From contig CALCXM010000155.1 in NCBI GenBank assembly GCA_937905825.1, positions 30,480-94,479 of the forward strand: a DNA stretch of 64,000 bases. Reading direction: 5' to 3'. Under the pieces are notes generated by a model that made no database searches, had not been told where the DNA came from, and worked only from the letters and a program-made list of their open reading frames with translations. Position 1 is the first letter of the stretch. Every line of letters starts with the position of its first letter. The translations under genes and the position numbers were made by a program. The DNA comes from an uncultured bacterium (GTDB lineage: Bacteria; Planctomycetota; UBA1135; GCA-002686595). Positions 52,741 to 61,916 of this stretch are shown here, one piece after another.

Positions 52741-55338
52741 TTAGATCTTGAAGTGGCCCACGGCCTCTGCAATGCCCGCGGAGATCCGCGAGATTTCGCC
52801 GCCCGTGGACTGAACCGCTTCCGCACCTGCCGCCGTGTCGCGTGCCGCTGTGTTGACGGCTGCGATGCTCTCGGTGATCTCGCGGCTGGCGATGGCCGAC
52901 TCGGAAACGCCCCGGTTCGACATGCTCGCCTGGGAGGCAACGTTTGAGATGTTGTCCGAAATGGTGTGGATGCTCTTGTTTTGCAGGTCGATGCTTTCCG
53001 CGATCGAGCCGGAGAGTGCGGTGATGTTCCTGATGACATCGTCGATGTCGCCCAGGGACGTGACCGTTTCCCGGGTCGAACTCTGGATGCCTTCGATCTG
53101 CTTGCGGATGCCTTCGGTTGCACTCGCCGTTTGCTGGGCGAGGTCCTTGACTTCGGTGGCGACCACAGCGAATCCGCGACCGGACTCACCGGCACGGGCT
53201 GCTTCGATCGTGGCGTTCAGTGCGAGCAGGTTTGTCTGTTCCGCGATGTCTTGGATGACTCCGATGACCTTGCCGATCTCCACGGCGGCCAAGTGCAGCT
53301 TGTCGATTCGTTCGTTGCTCGACTGACTGAGCTCCGCGGCGGTTTGGGCAACCTCGGAGGCGGCCTTCGTGTTCTCGGCCATGCCGATCAGGCCGTTGCG
53401 AATTTGCTCGATGTCTTCAGCAACGCTGTCGATGCCCTGGCTCATGGTGTCGGTCGTCGAACTCATGGTGCCCATGTTGATCGACATCTCTTCAGCAGCC
53501 GCACTTGCGGTGCCCGATTGAATCTGGGTGCTGGAGGCGCCATCCCGTAGTTTCGAGGAGACCGTTTCGAGGGAGCCAGCGGCAGCATCGAGGGTGTTCA
53601 CGTTGTCGGCGATGGAGCCGATCAAGTGCCCGATCTTGCTAGCGAAGGCGTTGAAGTAGAGGGCCAACTCGCCGAACTCATCCTTGCGGCTGTCGTCTAG
53701 GCGTTTGGTGAGGTCACCTTCCCCTTCAGAGATGTCCTTCAGCACAAGCGTGGTTTCACGCAGGGGAGTCAGGATCGTCCTGGAAGCAAGTGTTCCGATC
53801 ACGAGCGCGAGCAGCAGCGCGCTGACGGACATGCCGATCAAGAGGTTGGTCCACTCTGCGACGAGGGCTCTGCCGGCTTCCAATGCATCGCGGATCTGGT
53901 TGCGAGTTTCACTGGCCTTCTCGTCCGACTGGATGGCGACTGCCGCAACGAGCTCCCGGGCCTTGTCCACGTTGTGGGCGAATTCGGTTTCGCTCGCCTT
54001 TCGATCCTTGACCGACGCGGTGAGCATGCCGAGGGACTCGCTGAGTCCTTCTAGTTGCCCCTTCATCGTTTCGGAGACTGAGGGCATTTCGCGCATCTGG
54101 CTGCTGAATGCCCCGAGTTCTAGGTTGAGTTGTTCGTCGAGAGTTCGCGATGCCTCGGCGTCGCGAGCCGCTAGCAATTGGCTAACTGTGGCGGCCAATT
54201 GCTTGGAAGCTACGTCGAGAGCCAGGGCTGAGCGGGTATCAACCAGGGACTTTTGTGCTGTTTGCGCGAGGGTCTCCAACTGTCCGAAGGAAGACTCCTG
54301 TTGACGCTCCGTGAATTGGCTGAGCGCATCCTCGAGGGCCAGGAACGAGTCAAATTCGACGGTGTCGACCATTTCCAAGGAGGCCTCAATCGCGATGTCG
54401 ATGGCGGCGACAAGGTTTCTGAGGGCTGCGGCTTGGGCTTCTTCCGACAGGTCGTCGGTGGTGGCGGAGCCCCAACTCACTTGGGTGGACTCTTGAGAGC
54501 CTTCCTCTTTCTCTTCTTCGCCAAGCGAGGTGCCCAAGGAAGCCAAGAATTGGGTGTAGAGGTCCGGCACAGTTGCGAGTGCCTCGACGGCGCGCTTGCG
54601 CGACTCGTCCTCACTCGGCAGGCCGCTTAGACTCTCTTCCGCGTCGGCGACGATGCGGTCGACCGTGATCTTCGAGTAGCGCAGGGCGGCTTTGTCAGTT
54701 TCCAGGCGCGCAAGGGTGACAGCCTGATGGAGTTCCCGTGCTTTGGATTGCACCAGGAATGCGGCGCGGATCGAGGAGACCGTACCGCCCGATAGCTTGG
54801 TGAGCTCTTCAGTGAGAGTTGCACCGCTATCGGTGATTTGCTGCTTGATTTCGGCGAGAGCCTTGTCGACGTTTTTCTTGCCTTCTTCTTCCGCCTGGCT
54901 AGCGAGCTGTTGAGCTCCCTGGGCGACGCCGGAGAGCAGTTCTGCGCTGCGCGCGGCCTGGAATTCGAGGGACTCTGCGGCCTCGAGCTCTGCAATCTTG
55001 GAACCCAAGATCTGCGCAATGCCTTCGTCGGTCTCGACGATGCTGGCGTCCGTTGTTTCGGACTCCGCATCGTCGGCCGGCGACTGCAAGGCCTTCGCGG
55101 CACCTAGCTCGGTGGCCGTGAAGATCTCGTTGACCAGTTCCTGTTGGCGACCAATCTGGTGCCGACGGACGTTGCTCTGGTCAATGAGTCCATAGATGTC
55201 CTCCGCCGTGCTATCGGAGTTTCCTTGAATCCCTTCGAGAGAGATGATGCCCACTCCGCCAGTTACGGCGGCGATGAGGGCACAGGCGAGGAAGCCGGAG
55301 TAGAGCTTCCCACGCAGGCTAAGAAAGAAACTAGGCAT
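52741..55338 (-). CDS. Methyl-accepting chemotaxis protein
   Basis: 865 residues. TM1 ~10-34; a very large, helix-rich periplasmic domain of about 460 residues; TM2 ~494-518 ([20 protein letters not shown]); HAMP ~519-570; and an MCP signalling domain to the end. The tip and neighbouring helices show [18 protein letters not shown] and GFAVV, as in class receptors that bind CheW and CheA. The periplasmic part is far larger than a 4HB or Cache domain, rich in Ala, Glu, Ser and Leu, and likely coiled-coil. The ATG at 55338 gives [16 protein letters not shown]. It follows a periplasmic binding-protein gene with 29 bases between, so the binding protein may present a ligand to it. Confidence 0.94.
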   Translation of the reverse strand: MPSFFLSLRGKLYSGFLACALIAAVTGGVGIISLEGIQGNSDSTAEDIYGLIDQSNVRRHQIGRQQELVNEIFTATELGAAKALQSPADDAESETTDASIVETDEGIAQILGSKIAELEAAESLEFQAARSAELLSGVAQGAQQLASQAEEEGKKNVDKALAEIKQQITDSGATLTEELTKLSGGTVSSIRAAFLVQSKARELHQAVTLARLETDKAALRYSKITVDRIVADAEESLSGLPSEDESRKRAVEALATVPDLYTQFLASLGTSLGEEEKEEGSQESTQVSWGSATTDDLSEEAQAAALRNLVAAIDIAIEASLEMVDTVEFDSFLALEDALSQFTERQQESSFGQLETLAQTAQKSLVDTRSALALDVASKQLAATVSQLLAARDAEASRTLDEQLNLELGAFSSQMREMPSVSETMKGQLEGLSESLGMLTASVKDRKASETEFAHNVDKARELVAAVAIQSDEKASETRNQIRDALEAGRALVAEWTNLLIGMSVSALLLALVIGTLASRTILTPLRETTLVLKDISEGEGDLTKRLDDSRKDEFGELALYFNAFASKIGHLIGSIADNVNTLDAAAGSLETVSSKLRDGASSTQIQSGTASAAAEEMSINMGTMSSTTDTMSQGIDSVAEDIEQIRNGLIGMAENTKAASEVAQTAAELSQSSNERIDKLHLAAVEIGKVIGVIQDIAEQTNLLALNATIEAARAGESGRGFAVVATEVKDLAQQTASATEGIRKQIEGIQSSTRETVTSLGDIDDVIRNITALSGSIAESIDLQNKSIHTISDNISNVASQASMSNRGVSESAIASREITESIAAVNTAARDTAAGAEAVQSTGGEISRISAGIAEAVGHFKI

Positions 55339-55367
55339 AGCGACGGGGGGGATAGAAGGAAGGGGAA

Positions 55368-56489
55368 CTAGTTAAGGGGCTGAATCTCGCCGCCCTTGAT
55401 GACGGTGAGGAAAACTTCGTCCATACCCTGGCGGTCAGTTTCGGTGAATTCCATGTGGACACCACCGAGGTCCCACTTGCTGACGCGGTTGATCGTGCTG
55501 AGCACGGCGGCGGGAGTCACTTCACCTTCGGTCTTGGAAAGCGCTTCGCAGAAGAGCTTGCCGACCATGTAGCCTTCGAGGGAAACGAATCCCGTGCTGG
55601 CTTCGGGCAGGTGCTTCTTCATGGAAGCCTGGTACTCCTTCACGAGCGGAACGCTCTCGTCCCACGGGAAGTTCACAACCTGGGAGATGATGCAGCCTTC
55701 GCCAGCTTCACCCAGCTCACTAAGCAGAGCCTTGGTTCCGACGAAGGAGATGTTGCAGAACACCGTGTCCTTCATACCGGAGCGCTTGGCGAGCTTGATC
55801 ATCTCGGCACAGGGCTTGTAAGCACCGACCATGATGACGGCTTCCGGGCTAGCCTTGCGGATTTGGAGCAGACCACTCTTGACGGCGACCGTGTTGCGCT
55901 CATAGGTGCCGGTGCCGGCCAGTTCCATTCCGCGACGCTCGAGCGCCAACTCGATGCCGGAGAGTCCAGCTTGGCCGTAGCCATCGTTCTGGTAGAAGCA
56001 GGCGATCTTGGTCAGACCTTTTTCGTCGACCAGGTACTTGGCCAGGCGCTCCATCTCTTGGTAGTAGCTACCGCGGACGTTAACGATCAGGTTGCGCTCC
56101 TGACCACGCAGGAACTCGGCGCCTGTGAAGGGGCCGAAGAAAGGCACGCCGGCTTCTTCTGCCACGGGCACGACAGCTTTCGAGGTGGGGGTGCCCACCT
56201 CGCCGATCAGCATGAAGACTTTGTTCTCGTCCAGCAGCTTGCGGGTGTTCTCAATGGCGCGGTTCGGCTCGTAGCCGTCGTCCATGGTGATCAGTTTGAT
56301 CGTGTTGCCGTTGATCTCGCCGTACTCGGCGAAGGCGGCTTGAAGGCCGTCGCGCATCCCGTTTCCGAGGGCGCCGGCGGGCCCGGTCAGGGCGCAGGAT
56401 TGTCCGAGCACGATCTCGGAGGTGGGGGTACCGGTGTTCGCGAAGCCGACGAGGCAAAGAGCCGAAACGGCGGCGAAAAGTGCTGACAC
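55368..56489 (-). CDS. Periplasmic amino-acid-type binding protein (LivJ-like, Peripla_BP_6)
   Basis: 373 residues from a GTG that begins a good signal peptide ([20 protein letters not shown]). The mature protein has the family start [20 protein letters not shown], then [20 protein letters not shown], the cleft element [20 protein letters not shown], and [20 protein letters not shown], all as in Leu/Ile/Val-type receptors. Alternative starts exist upstream (ATG at 56597) but add a Pro/Arg-rich leader, so I prefer the GTG; this is the least certain start here. No permease or ATPase is nearby; the next gene downstream is the chemoreceptor, suggesting ligand sensing. Confidence 0.88.
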   Translation of the reverse strand: MSALFAAVSALCLVGFANTGTPTSEIVLGQSCALTGPAGALGNGMRDGLQAAFAEYGEINGNTIKLITMDDGYEPNRAIENTRKLLDENKVFMLIGEVGTPTSKAVVPVAEEAGVPFFGPFTGAEFLRGQERNLIVNVRGSYYQEMERLAKYLVDEKGLTKIACFYQNDGYGQAGLSGIELALERRGMELAGTGTYERNTVAVKSGLLQIRKASPEAVIMVGAYKPCAEMIKLAKRSGMKDTVFCNISFVGTKALLSELGEAGEGCIISQVVNFPWDESVPLVKEYQASMKKHLPEASTGFVSLEGYMVGKLFCEALSKTEGEVTPAAVLSTINRVSKWDLGGVHMEFTETDRQGMDEVFLTVIKGGEIQPLN

Positions 56490-56665
56490 TTTTATGGGAG
56501 GAGATGGGGATGGGGTCGAGGGGACTCCCGCAAAGGGCGGGAGCAAACGGGGGGATTTCGCCCCGATGAGAGATCGAAGCTTCTGCCTGCATCCCATCGA
56601 CCTCGCCGAATCGGGCACTTGAGGCCGATCCGGGGTCCACCCTCGAATTGCGGGCTTTTTGCCCT

Positions 56666-56730
56666 GCGGGGGGGGCCTGAGACCCCCCGGGGACGCCGCT
56701 TACGCCCCCTCCCTCACTCTTGAGAGAGTG
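56666..56730 (-). terminator. Hairpins after the sulfatase-like gene
   Basis: Directly past the stop on the minus strand, a perfect CACTCT-CTCA-AGAGTG stem spans 56715-56730. A second, GC-rich stem spans 56670-56688 (six G with six C around a 7-base loop) within a run of eight Gs. Together they probably end transcription of the sulfatase-like gene. Confidence 0.5.
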
Positions 56731-58317
56731 CTATTCGTCGTCCTTGGCCGATTCGTCCTCGTCAGCCACGTAGCCGAGGTCTTTCAACTGCTGCAAGTAC
56801 TCGGCCGAGGGCACCCGTCGTTGAGTGCCATCCCGCGGGGGTGGCTCCAGCAAGGTCCCCATGAACGCCTCGAACTCGGCCATCAGTTCCTTGGCCAGCT
56901 CTGGTTTGCTCTCGAACAGGTTCGTCTGTTCCCCGGGATCTGACTTCGTGTGATACAGCTCGTGATCACCGCGACTCGACCAGACCAGCTTGTGCCCCTT
57001 GTAGCGGAAGGCCTTCAGCTTGCGCGTCCAAGGCTCCACGTCCAAGTTCGGGAAGGCCTTGCCCACGGCAACGAAGGGCTCGGTGAAGGTGGCGGGGAGT
57101 TCAGCCAAGAGCGGGCGATCCTCTCCCGGGTTGAGCAGGCTCTGGGCCGTGGACTGGGGCCCTTTCGAGGGATCGATGCCCGCCAGTTCGAGAACCGTCG
57201 GGAAGATGTCGTAGTTGGCCACGTGGCGCTCGTCGCGCCCGGGCGGCAGGTAGCCGGGAGCGTGCACGATCAACGGCACGTGAATCAGCGCGTCGTACAG
57301 GGAGTACTGGTGGTCGAGCATGTGGTGTTCGCCCAAGTGCTCGCCGTGGTCCGCGGTCAAGATGATGACCGTGTTGTCGAGTTCACCCTTCGCTTCCAGA
57401 CTCTGGATCAAGGACTTGAACAGGTCGTCGAGCTCGGCGATGCAGGCGTCGTAGGTGGCCGCCATGATCTCCAGTTCCTTCTCGGTGTACTCGTGCAGCC
57501 CGAAGGTGTAGGCCCACATGGGGATCCAAGAACGGTCCACTTCAAAGGAGCGGTCCACGTCCTCTTCGGACATCATGCGACGACGATAGCGCGCCGGCGG
57601 GATGAACGGTCGGTGGGCCTCCATGTAGTTGAGGAAGGCCATGTAGGGCTTGTCTTTGTCGCGTTTGTCGAGCCACTTCAGCAGGCCAACTTCCGCGAGC
57701 TTGCCTGCGGCCTTGATCATCCACTCGTTGGCTTGGCCCGCTTCGATCTTGCCCTTGAGCTCGGAGCTTTTGTCGCGCCGCAGCTTGCGCCACACCATTT
57801 GAAGGGCTTCCTCGCGGGTCTCCTCGTCCCAGGGATGCTCGGCCGTGTCGAAGCCCTGATCAAAGTTCTCTGCCTTGCTGATGTGGGGGTTCGCGGCCCA
57901 CAGGTAAGTCTGGTAGCCGGAGTCCCGCAGGAGCTCCGCGGCGGTGTCGTTCCCGTCCTCGAGCCATTGATGCCCGAAGCGCGTGTCGTGCTCGCTGGGC
58001 AGCTTGCCGGTGAACATGCCCGCATGGGAAGGAACCGTCGAACAGCCCGTGGAGGAACAGTTCTCAAACACTCGCGCACCCTTGGTCCACTCGTCCAGGA
58101 ACGGGGTCGTCTCCCGGTGATGGCCGTAGAGGCTCATGCGATCCGCTCGCGTCGTGTCCCACACAATCCAGATGATGTTGGGTCGTTTGGCCGAGTTGGA
58201 ATCACCCTCCGTTCCACTTCCGCAGCCTAGAGGCAGGAGGGTGCAGCCGAGCAGACCGGCGGCCAGCAAGCGGCGGCGAAGGGGGGATCGAAACGGGGTC
58301 GGGGTCGTCATCGTCAA
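56731..58317 (-). CDS. Sulfatase-like (alkaline phosphatase superfamily) lipoprotein
   Basis: 528 residues. Lipobox LPLGC (Cys32), so membrane-anchored outside the cytosol. The metal-binding start IIWIVWDTTRADRMSLYG (Asp54, Asp59) is present, as is the second metal motif TADHGEHLGEH. The nucleophile site, however, reads T94-V-P-S-H98 instead of the formylglycine motif C/S-x-P-x-R, with Cys92 just outside it. So this is a sulfatase-fold protein with a Thr in place of the formylglycine-forming residue; phosphoethanolamine-transferase-type or phosphodiesterase activity is more likely than sulfate release. The C-terminal ~30 residues are acidic. The ATG at 58317 is the first, just before the Arg-rich signal. 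Confidence 0.9.
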   Translation of the reverse strand: MTMTTPTPFRSPLRRRLLAAGLLGCTLLPLGCGSGTEGDSNSAKRPNIIWIVWDTTRADRMSLYGHHRETTPFLDEWTKGARVFENCSSTGCSTVPSHAGMFTGKLPSEHDTRFGHQWLEDGNDTAAELLRDSGYQTYLWAANPHISKAENFDQGFDTAEHPWDEETREEALQMVWRKLRRDKSSELKGKIEAGQANEWMIKAAGKLAEVGLLKWLDKRDKDKPYMAFLNYMEAHRPFIPPARYRRRMMSEEDVDRSFEVDRSWIPMWAYTFGLHEYTEKELEIMAATYDACIAELDDLFKSLIQSLEAKGELDNTVIILTADHGEHLGEHHMLDHQYSLYDALIHVPLIVHAPGYLPPGRDERHVANYDIFPTVLELAGIDPSKGPQSTAQSLLNPGEDRPLLAELPATFTEPFVAVGKAFPNLDVEPWTRKLKAFRYKGHKLVWSSRGDHELYHTKSDPGEQTNLFESKPELAKELMAEFEAFMGTLLEPPPRDGTQRRVPSAEYLQQLKDLGYVADEDESAKDDE

Positions 58318-58451
58318 TCAGGTCGCGTGGAGGGAACTCAGCCAGAACACCTACGGATAGGGGCGCAGAATGATAGCTTCCGCTGCTTGTGGATTCCGGT
58401 CAATCCAGCAATCGGCGCTCAGGCGGCGCGAGAACCACTATTATTGCCCCC

Positions 58452-59960
58452 ATGTCTGAAGTTTCCGAGATGCCCTCCACTTCTGGTTCCAAGTCACCCG
58501 TGGTCTTGGCCTTGATGCCGGCCCTCGTCATGGTCGCGACCTTCATGGTCTTCCGGCGCATCGATGGTGTCGGCTTGATGGGGTTCGATAGCTATCCGCT
58601 GATCCTGACGGCACGCATCGACTCCTGGTCGAGCTTCCTCGGAACCTTCACGGAAGAGTTGATGGACGGGCGCTATCGCGGGGACTACTACCGGCCCGCG
58701 CTCAACCTCAGTTTCGCCCTCGATCACCTCCTGTGGGGATTGAAGCCGATGGGCTACCAGCTGACCGGGGCACTGCTCTATGGGGCCTGCGCCGTGTCCG
58801 TTGGTGCGCTGATGGCGCGCCTGCTGCGCGAGCGCATTGGGGCTGGGGTTCTGGCGGCGACGCTCTTCTTCTTGCTCCACGATTCGCACTTCGAGGTGAT
58901 TCCAGTGCCCGCACGACGGCCGGAACTTCTGTGCGGTCTGTTCGCTTGCCTTTCCCTCGGCAATCAGTTGCGCACGAAGTACTTGGCGAAGCGTTGGGCC
59001 GTCGTTCCCGCGGTCTGGATGCTCCTGGCAGCTGCCTCGAAGGAGACTGGGTACGCCTTGCCGGCGATTGGTGTGCTCGCTGTCATCCTCTACTCCCCGG
59101 CGGGCTCGATCCGCGATCGGTGCTTGCATGGCCTGCGAGTAGGGATCGTGCACGGCGTTTTTGTGCTGCTCTTGCTCGCGGCGCGCATCAGCGTCCTGGG
59201 TGGACTCGGAGGACCGGGGGAAGCGCCGGGGATGGCTGCGGGACCTTCTTCTATGGAACTCACGACCGTTCTTTTTGGACGGCTCTTCGTGCCGCAAAAC
59301 GTGGTGGCCTGGGGGCCGCTGGTTCCCGCCTTCGCCGTGGCCCTTGCGGCCAGCGTCCTGTTCGCGTGCGTGTATTCGAAGCGTGGCCGTTCCGCCTTGG
59401 CGGTGGCCGGCGCGTGGATGGGCGTTGTCGGACTGCTTTACGGAATCTCAAGGTCGATTGAGCAGTGGTACCTGTTCTTGCCAGTCATCGGCTTGGCCCT
59501 TGCCGTCGGTGCTAGCGTCGACATTCTTGAAGGGCTTCTGCTTGAGCGTCGCAAGCTCTTCGCCGCCGTGATCGGGATTCCTCTGGCTGGCTTCGTTCTC
59601 TGCCAGACGCGCTACTCCCCGTTGTTGCATGACTACCCGGAGTGGAACCTGGCGACCTCAGCAAGCGATGAGTTCCTTGAGAAACTCTCCCGACGCGTTG
59701 ACCGCAGCGCGCCAGGTGCCCAGGTCAACGCTCCCCCCATTCCCCTTTGGTATCCGCCACCGGTCGAGGGACCAGGTTTGCGGGGGGGAGCAGTGCTCGA
59801 AGACTATTCTGTTCAAGCTTGGTTGGAACTCACGTACCCCGGTCGACGTTTTCAAGTCTTGAAACCGCCGTACCAAACTCAAGTGCAACCGGACGCAATG
59901 GCCATTCACCTGACCCGGCCCTATTCATTCGAGTCGAGCTCGCCAGCCGCTTCGCAGTAA
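58452..59960 (+). CDS. GT-C-like multispanning membrane protein
   Basis: 502 residues with about ten hydrophobic segments. The block GDYYRPALNLSFALDHLLWG near residue 78 is typical of GT-C-type transferases such as the TMTC/PMT group, as are the preceding MGFDSYPLI stretch and AASKETGYALPAIG further on. The acidic residues expected to be catalytic in the first loop cannot be certified here. It would act at the membrane on lipid-linked sugars, if the assignment holds. The start ATG at 58452 gives MSEVSEMPSTSGSKSP. It is the first of three tightly packed plus-strand genes; the next starts 10 bases after its stop. Medium confidence for the family. Confidence 0.8.
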   Translation: MSEVSEMPSTSGSKSPVVLALMPALVMVATFMVFRRIDGVGLMGFDSYPLILTARIDSWSSFLGTFTEELMDGRYRGDYYRPALNLSFALDHLLWGLKPMGYQLTGALLYGACAVSVGALMARLLRERIGAGVLAATLFFLLHDSHFEVIPVPARRPELLCGLFACLSLGNQLRTKYLAKRWAVVPAVWMLLAAASKETGYALPAIGVLAVILYSPAGSIRDRCLHGLRVGIVHGVFVLLLLAARISVLGGLGGPGEAPGMAAGPSSMELTTVLFGRLFVPQNVVAWGPLVPAFAVALAASVLFACVYSKRGRSALAVAGAWMGVVGLLYGISRSIEQWYLFLPVIGLALAVGASVDILEGLLLERRKLFAAVIGIPLAGFVLCQTRYSPLLHDYPEWNLATSASDEFLEKLSRRVDRSAPGAQVNAPPIPLWYPPPVEGPGLRGGAVLEDYSVQAWLELTYPGRRFQVLKPPYQTQVQPDAMAIHLTRPYSFESSSPAASQ

Positions 59961-59970
59961 CTCTATCCCT

Positions 59971-60771
59971 ATGCATCAAGCCCCTACGGATCATCTACCG
60001 CTCGCCGAGTTGCGAGCGCAACTCTTCAAGCACACGCTTTACGAGCAAGTGGACAGCTTGGCGAAACTGCGCGTGTTCATGGAAAGCCACGCCTTCGCAG
60101 TGTGGGACTTCATGTGTCTCTTGAAGCGCTTGCAAGCTGACATTTGTCCCTCCACCACCCCTTGGACGCCACCGCGGGACGTGGCGTCGGCGCGCTTCAT
60201 CAACGAGATCGTGCTCGGCGAGGAAAGCGATCTCGATGTGGATGGAAACCCGGCGGGGCACTTGGACATCTACCTGCGCGCCATGGATGAAGTGGGCGCG
60301 GATGCTTCTGGCTTTCGGTCCTTCTTGGCCATGGTGACCATGGGGCGCAGCGTCGAGGAATCTCTGAACGCTGTTCGCGTGCGCAAGCCCGTGCGCGACT
60401 TCGTGGGGACCACCATGCAGATCGTGCGGCACGGCAGCACCGTTGAAGTCGCATCTGCGTTCCTGAACGGAAGGGAAGATCCGATTCCAACCATGTTCAC
60501 CCACTTGTTGCTGCCCTTGCAGCAGCAGGGCATCGAGGCCAAGCGCTTCACCTACTACCTCGAACGACACATTGAACTCGATGGGGACAGCCACGGCCCA
60601 ATGGGAGAGCAGCTGCTCGCCCGACTCATTGACGGAGACGCAGACCGGCAACGGGATTCCGACCGATCCGGCGCCTGGGCCGTTGGTGCGCGCATTCGTT
60701 TCTGGACTGGGCTCGAGGGCGAGATTCAACGCCTCGACGGTGAAGGCTATCGCCAGATGATGGGGATCTGA
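59971..60771 (+). CDS. DUF3050 family protein (heme-oxygenase-like fold)
   Basis: 266 residues, matching the DUF3050 family. It shows the helical heme-oxygenase-like pattern: FMESHAFAVWDFM near residue 37 and YYLERHIELDGDSHGP near 195, with Glu198, His200, Glu202, Asp204/206 and His208 clustered. That cluster and Glu38/His40 look like the metal ligands of diiron oxidases of this fold (HDO type), which is an inference. Cytosolic, no signal. It is packed between a GT-C-like gene (10 bases before) and a HupE/UreJ-like gene (5 bases after), so the three are probably one transcript. The actual substrate is unknown. Confidence 0.87.
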   Translation: MHQAPTDHLPLAELRAQLFKHTLYEQVDSLAKLRVFMESHAFAVWDFMCLLKRLQADICPSTTPWTPPRDVASARFINEIVLGEESDLDVDGNPAGHLDIYLRAMDEVGADASGFRSFLAMVTMGRSVEESLNAVRVRKPVRDFVGTTMQIVRHGSTVEVASAFLNGREDPIPTMFTHLLLPLQQQGIEAKRFTYYLERHIELDGDSHGPMGEQLLARLIDGDADRQRDSDRSGAWAVGARIRFWTGLEGEIQRLDGEGYRQMMGI

Positions 60772-60776
60772 TTCTG

Positions 60777-61889
60777 ATGGCCACAGTGCTCTGCCTTCTC
60801 TTGTTTTGCCTCGGAGCCGTGCACCCGGGCTCTATGAGTAGTTCGAAGATCCGCGTCGATGGCGAGGTGGTCGAACAAGTCCTGCGGGTCCAAGCCCTGA
60901 GCTTGATCGAAGTCTTGCCTATCGATACGAACGAAGATCTGTTCCTGGATGAGGCAGAGTTCGAAGCGGGGCGCGATTCGATTCGCGAGTACTTGATGGG
61001 CTGCTACGACATCCAAGTCAACGGCGACGATCAGCCAATCCCGCGCAAGATCACGGAGCTCTCCTTGCAGGACGAGGGACCGCGGGGTTTGCCCAGTGCC
61101 TGTTGGGTCCAGGCCCGGTTCATGGGGATGCACTCGGAGGCGATCGCGAACCTGCGCATAGAAGAACGTCTGTTTGAGTCTTCCGAACCCAGCCACATCG
61201 AGATTGTGACCGTCTCTTGGAAGGGGCAGGTCGCTACAAAGGTCATCTTCTCTCCCGAGCAGTCAAGCCAATCCTTCGAGCCCAGTGGGGAAGCGCGCAA
61301 GAGTGGCCTTCGGCAATTCTTCGAGCTCGGCGTCAGGCACATCCTGACGGGCTACGACCACTTGCTTTTCCTGCTCGCCCTGTTCGTTGCCGTGCGTGGG
61401 GTGCGTTCCTTGGCGTGGATGGTGACGGCCTTCACGGTGGCTCACTCCGTGACCCTGGCGGCAGCGGCCCTTGATTGGATCTCCCTGCCCCCGCGTTTCG
61501 TCGAGCTCGCGATCGCCCTCTCCATCGTATATGTGGCGGTAGAGAATCTGCTCGGTTGGACCCGGCGCAACCTCTGGGCAGAAGCCCTCGGATTCGGACT
61601 CTTGCATGGCTTGGGCTTCGCCGGATTCTTAGGCGATGCTCTCGCCGACGAAGACGCCATTCTCGTTCCGCTCCTTGGATTCAACCTCGGCGTCGAGGTG
61701 GGGCAGTTCGTGGCGGTTCTACCCTGTGCGATCCTCTGCGTGCTCCTGTTGAAGAAACGATCGCAAGGCGCTTCTGCTGACGAAGTCCCGCTGCTCGTTC
61801 CCGACAAGCTCGGCCGCTTCCTGTCGCTGCTGATCGCCGCAGCGGGATCCTACTGGTTCTTGGAGCGCGCCGGCTTCCTTCCGTTCTGA
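60777..61889 (+). CDS. HupE/UreJ-type membrane protein with EF-hand-like loop
   Basis: 370 residues. A signal or TM segment starts the protein, then a ~170-residue periplasmic part, then about six hydrophobic segments with the HupE/UreJ_2 features GVRHILTGYDHLLFLLALFV, MVTAFTVAHSVTLAAAA and GFGLLHGLGFAGFLGDALAD. The conserved His and Asp residues suggest Ni/Co or other metal passage. In the periplasmic part, D50-T-N-E-D-L-F-L-D-E-A-E61 matches the 12-residue EF-hand loop positions 1, 3, 5, 9 and 12, so calcium could bind there. It starts five bases past the DUF3050 stop. The transported metal is not known. Confidence 0.87.
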   Translation: MATVLCLLLFCLGAVHPGSMSSSKIRVDGEVVEQVLRVQALSLIEVLPIDTNEDLFLDEAEFEAGRDSIREYLMGCYDIQVNGDDQPIPRKITELSLQDEGPRGLPSACWVQARFMGMHSEAIANLRIEERLFESSEPSHIEIVTVSWKGQVATKVIFSPEQSSQSFEPSGEARKSGLRQFFELGVRHILTGYDHLLFLLALFVAVRGVRSLAWMVTAFTVAHSVTLAAAALDWISLPPRFVELAIALSIVYVAVENLLGWTRRNLWAEALGFGLLHGLGFAGFLGDALADEDAILVPLLGFNLGVEVGQFVAVLPCAILCVLLLKKRSQGASADEVPLLVPDKLGRFLSLLIAAAGSYWFLERAGFLPF

Positions 61890-61916
61890 GTGGACAGACT
61901 TGCGCATCGCATCCGG

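Noticed and set aside
55455..56486. Plus-strand frame (343 codons) opposite the binding-protein gene
   Set aside because: Antisense shadow; the minus frame is an evident Peripla_BP_6 protein.
56950..58230. Plus-strand frame (426 codons) opposite the sulfatase-like gene
   Set aside because: Val/Gly/Gln/Arg-rich antisense translation; the minus frame has sulfatase-fold motifs.
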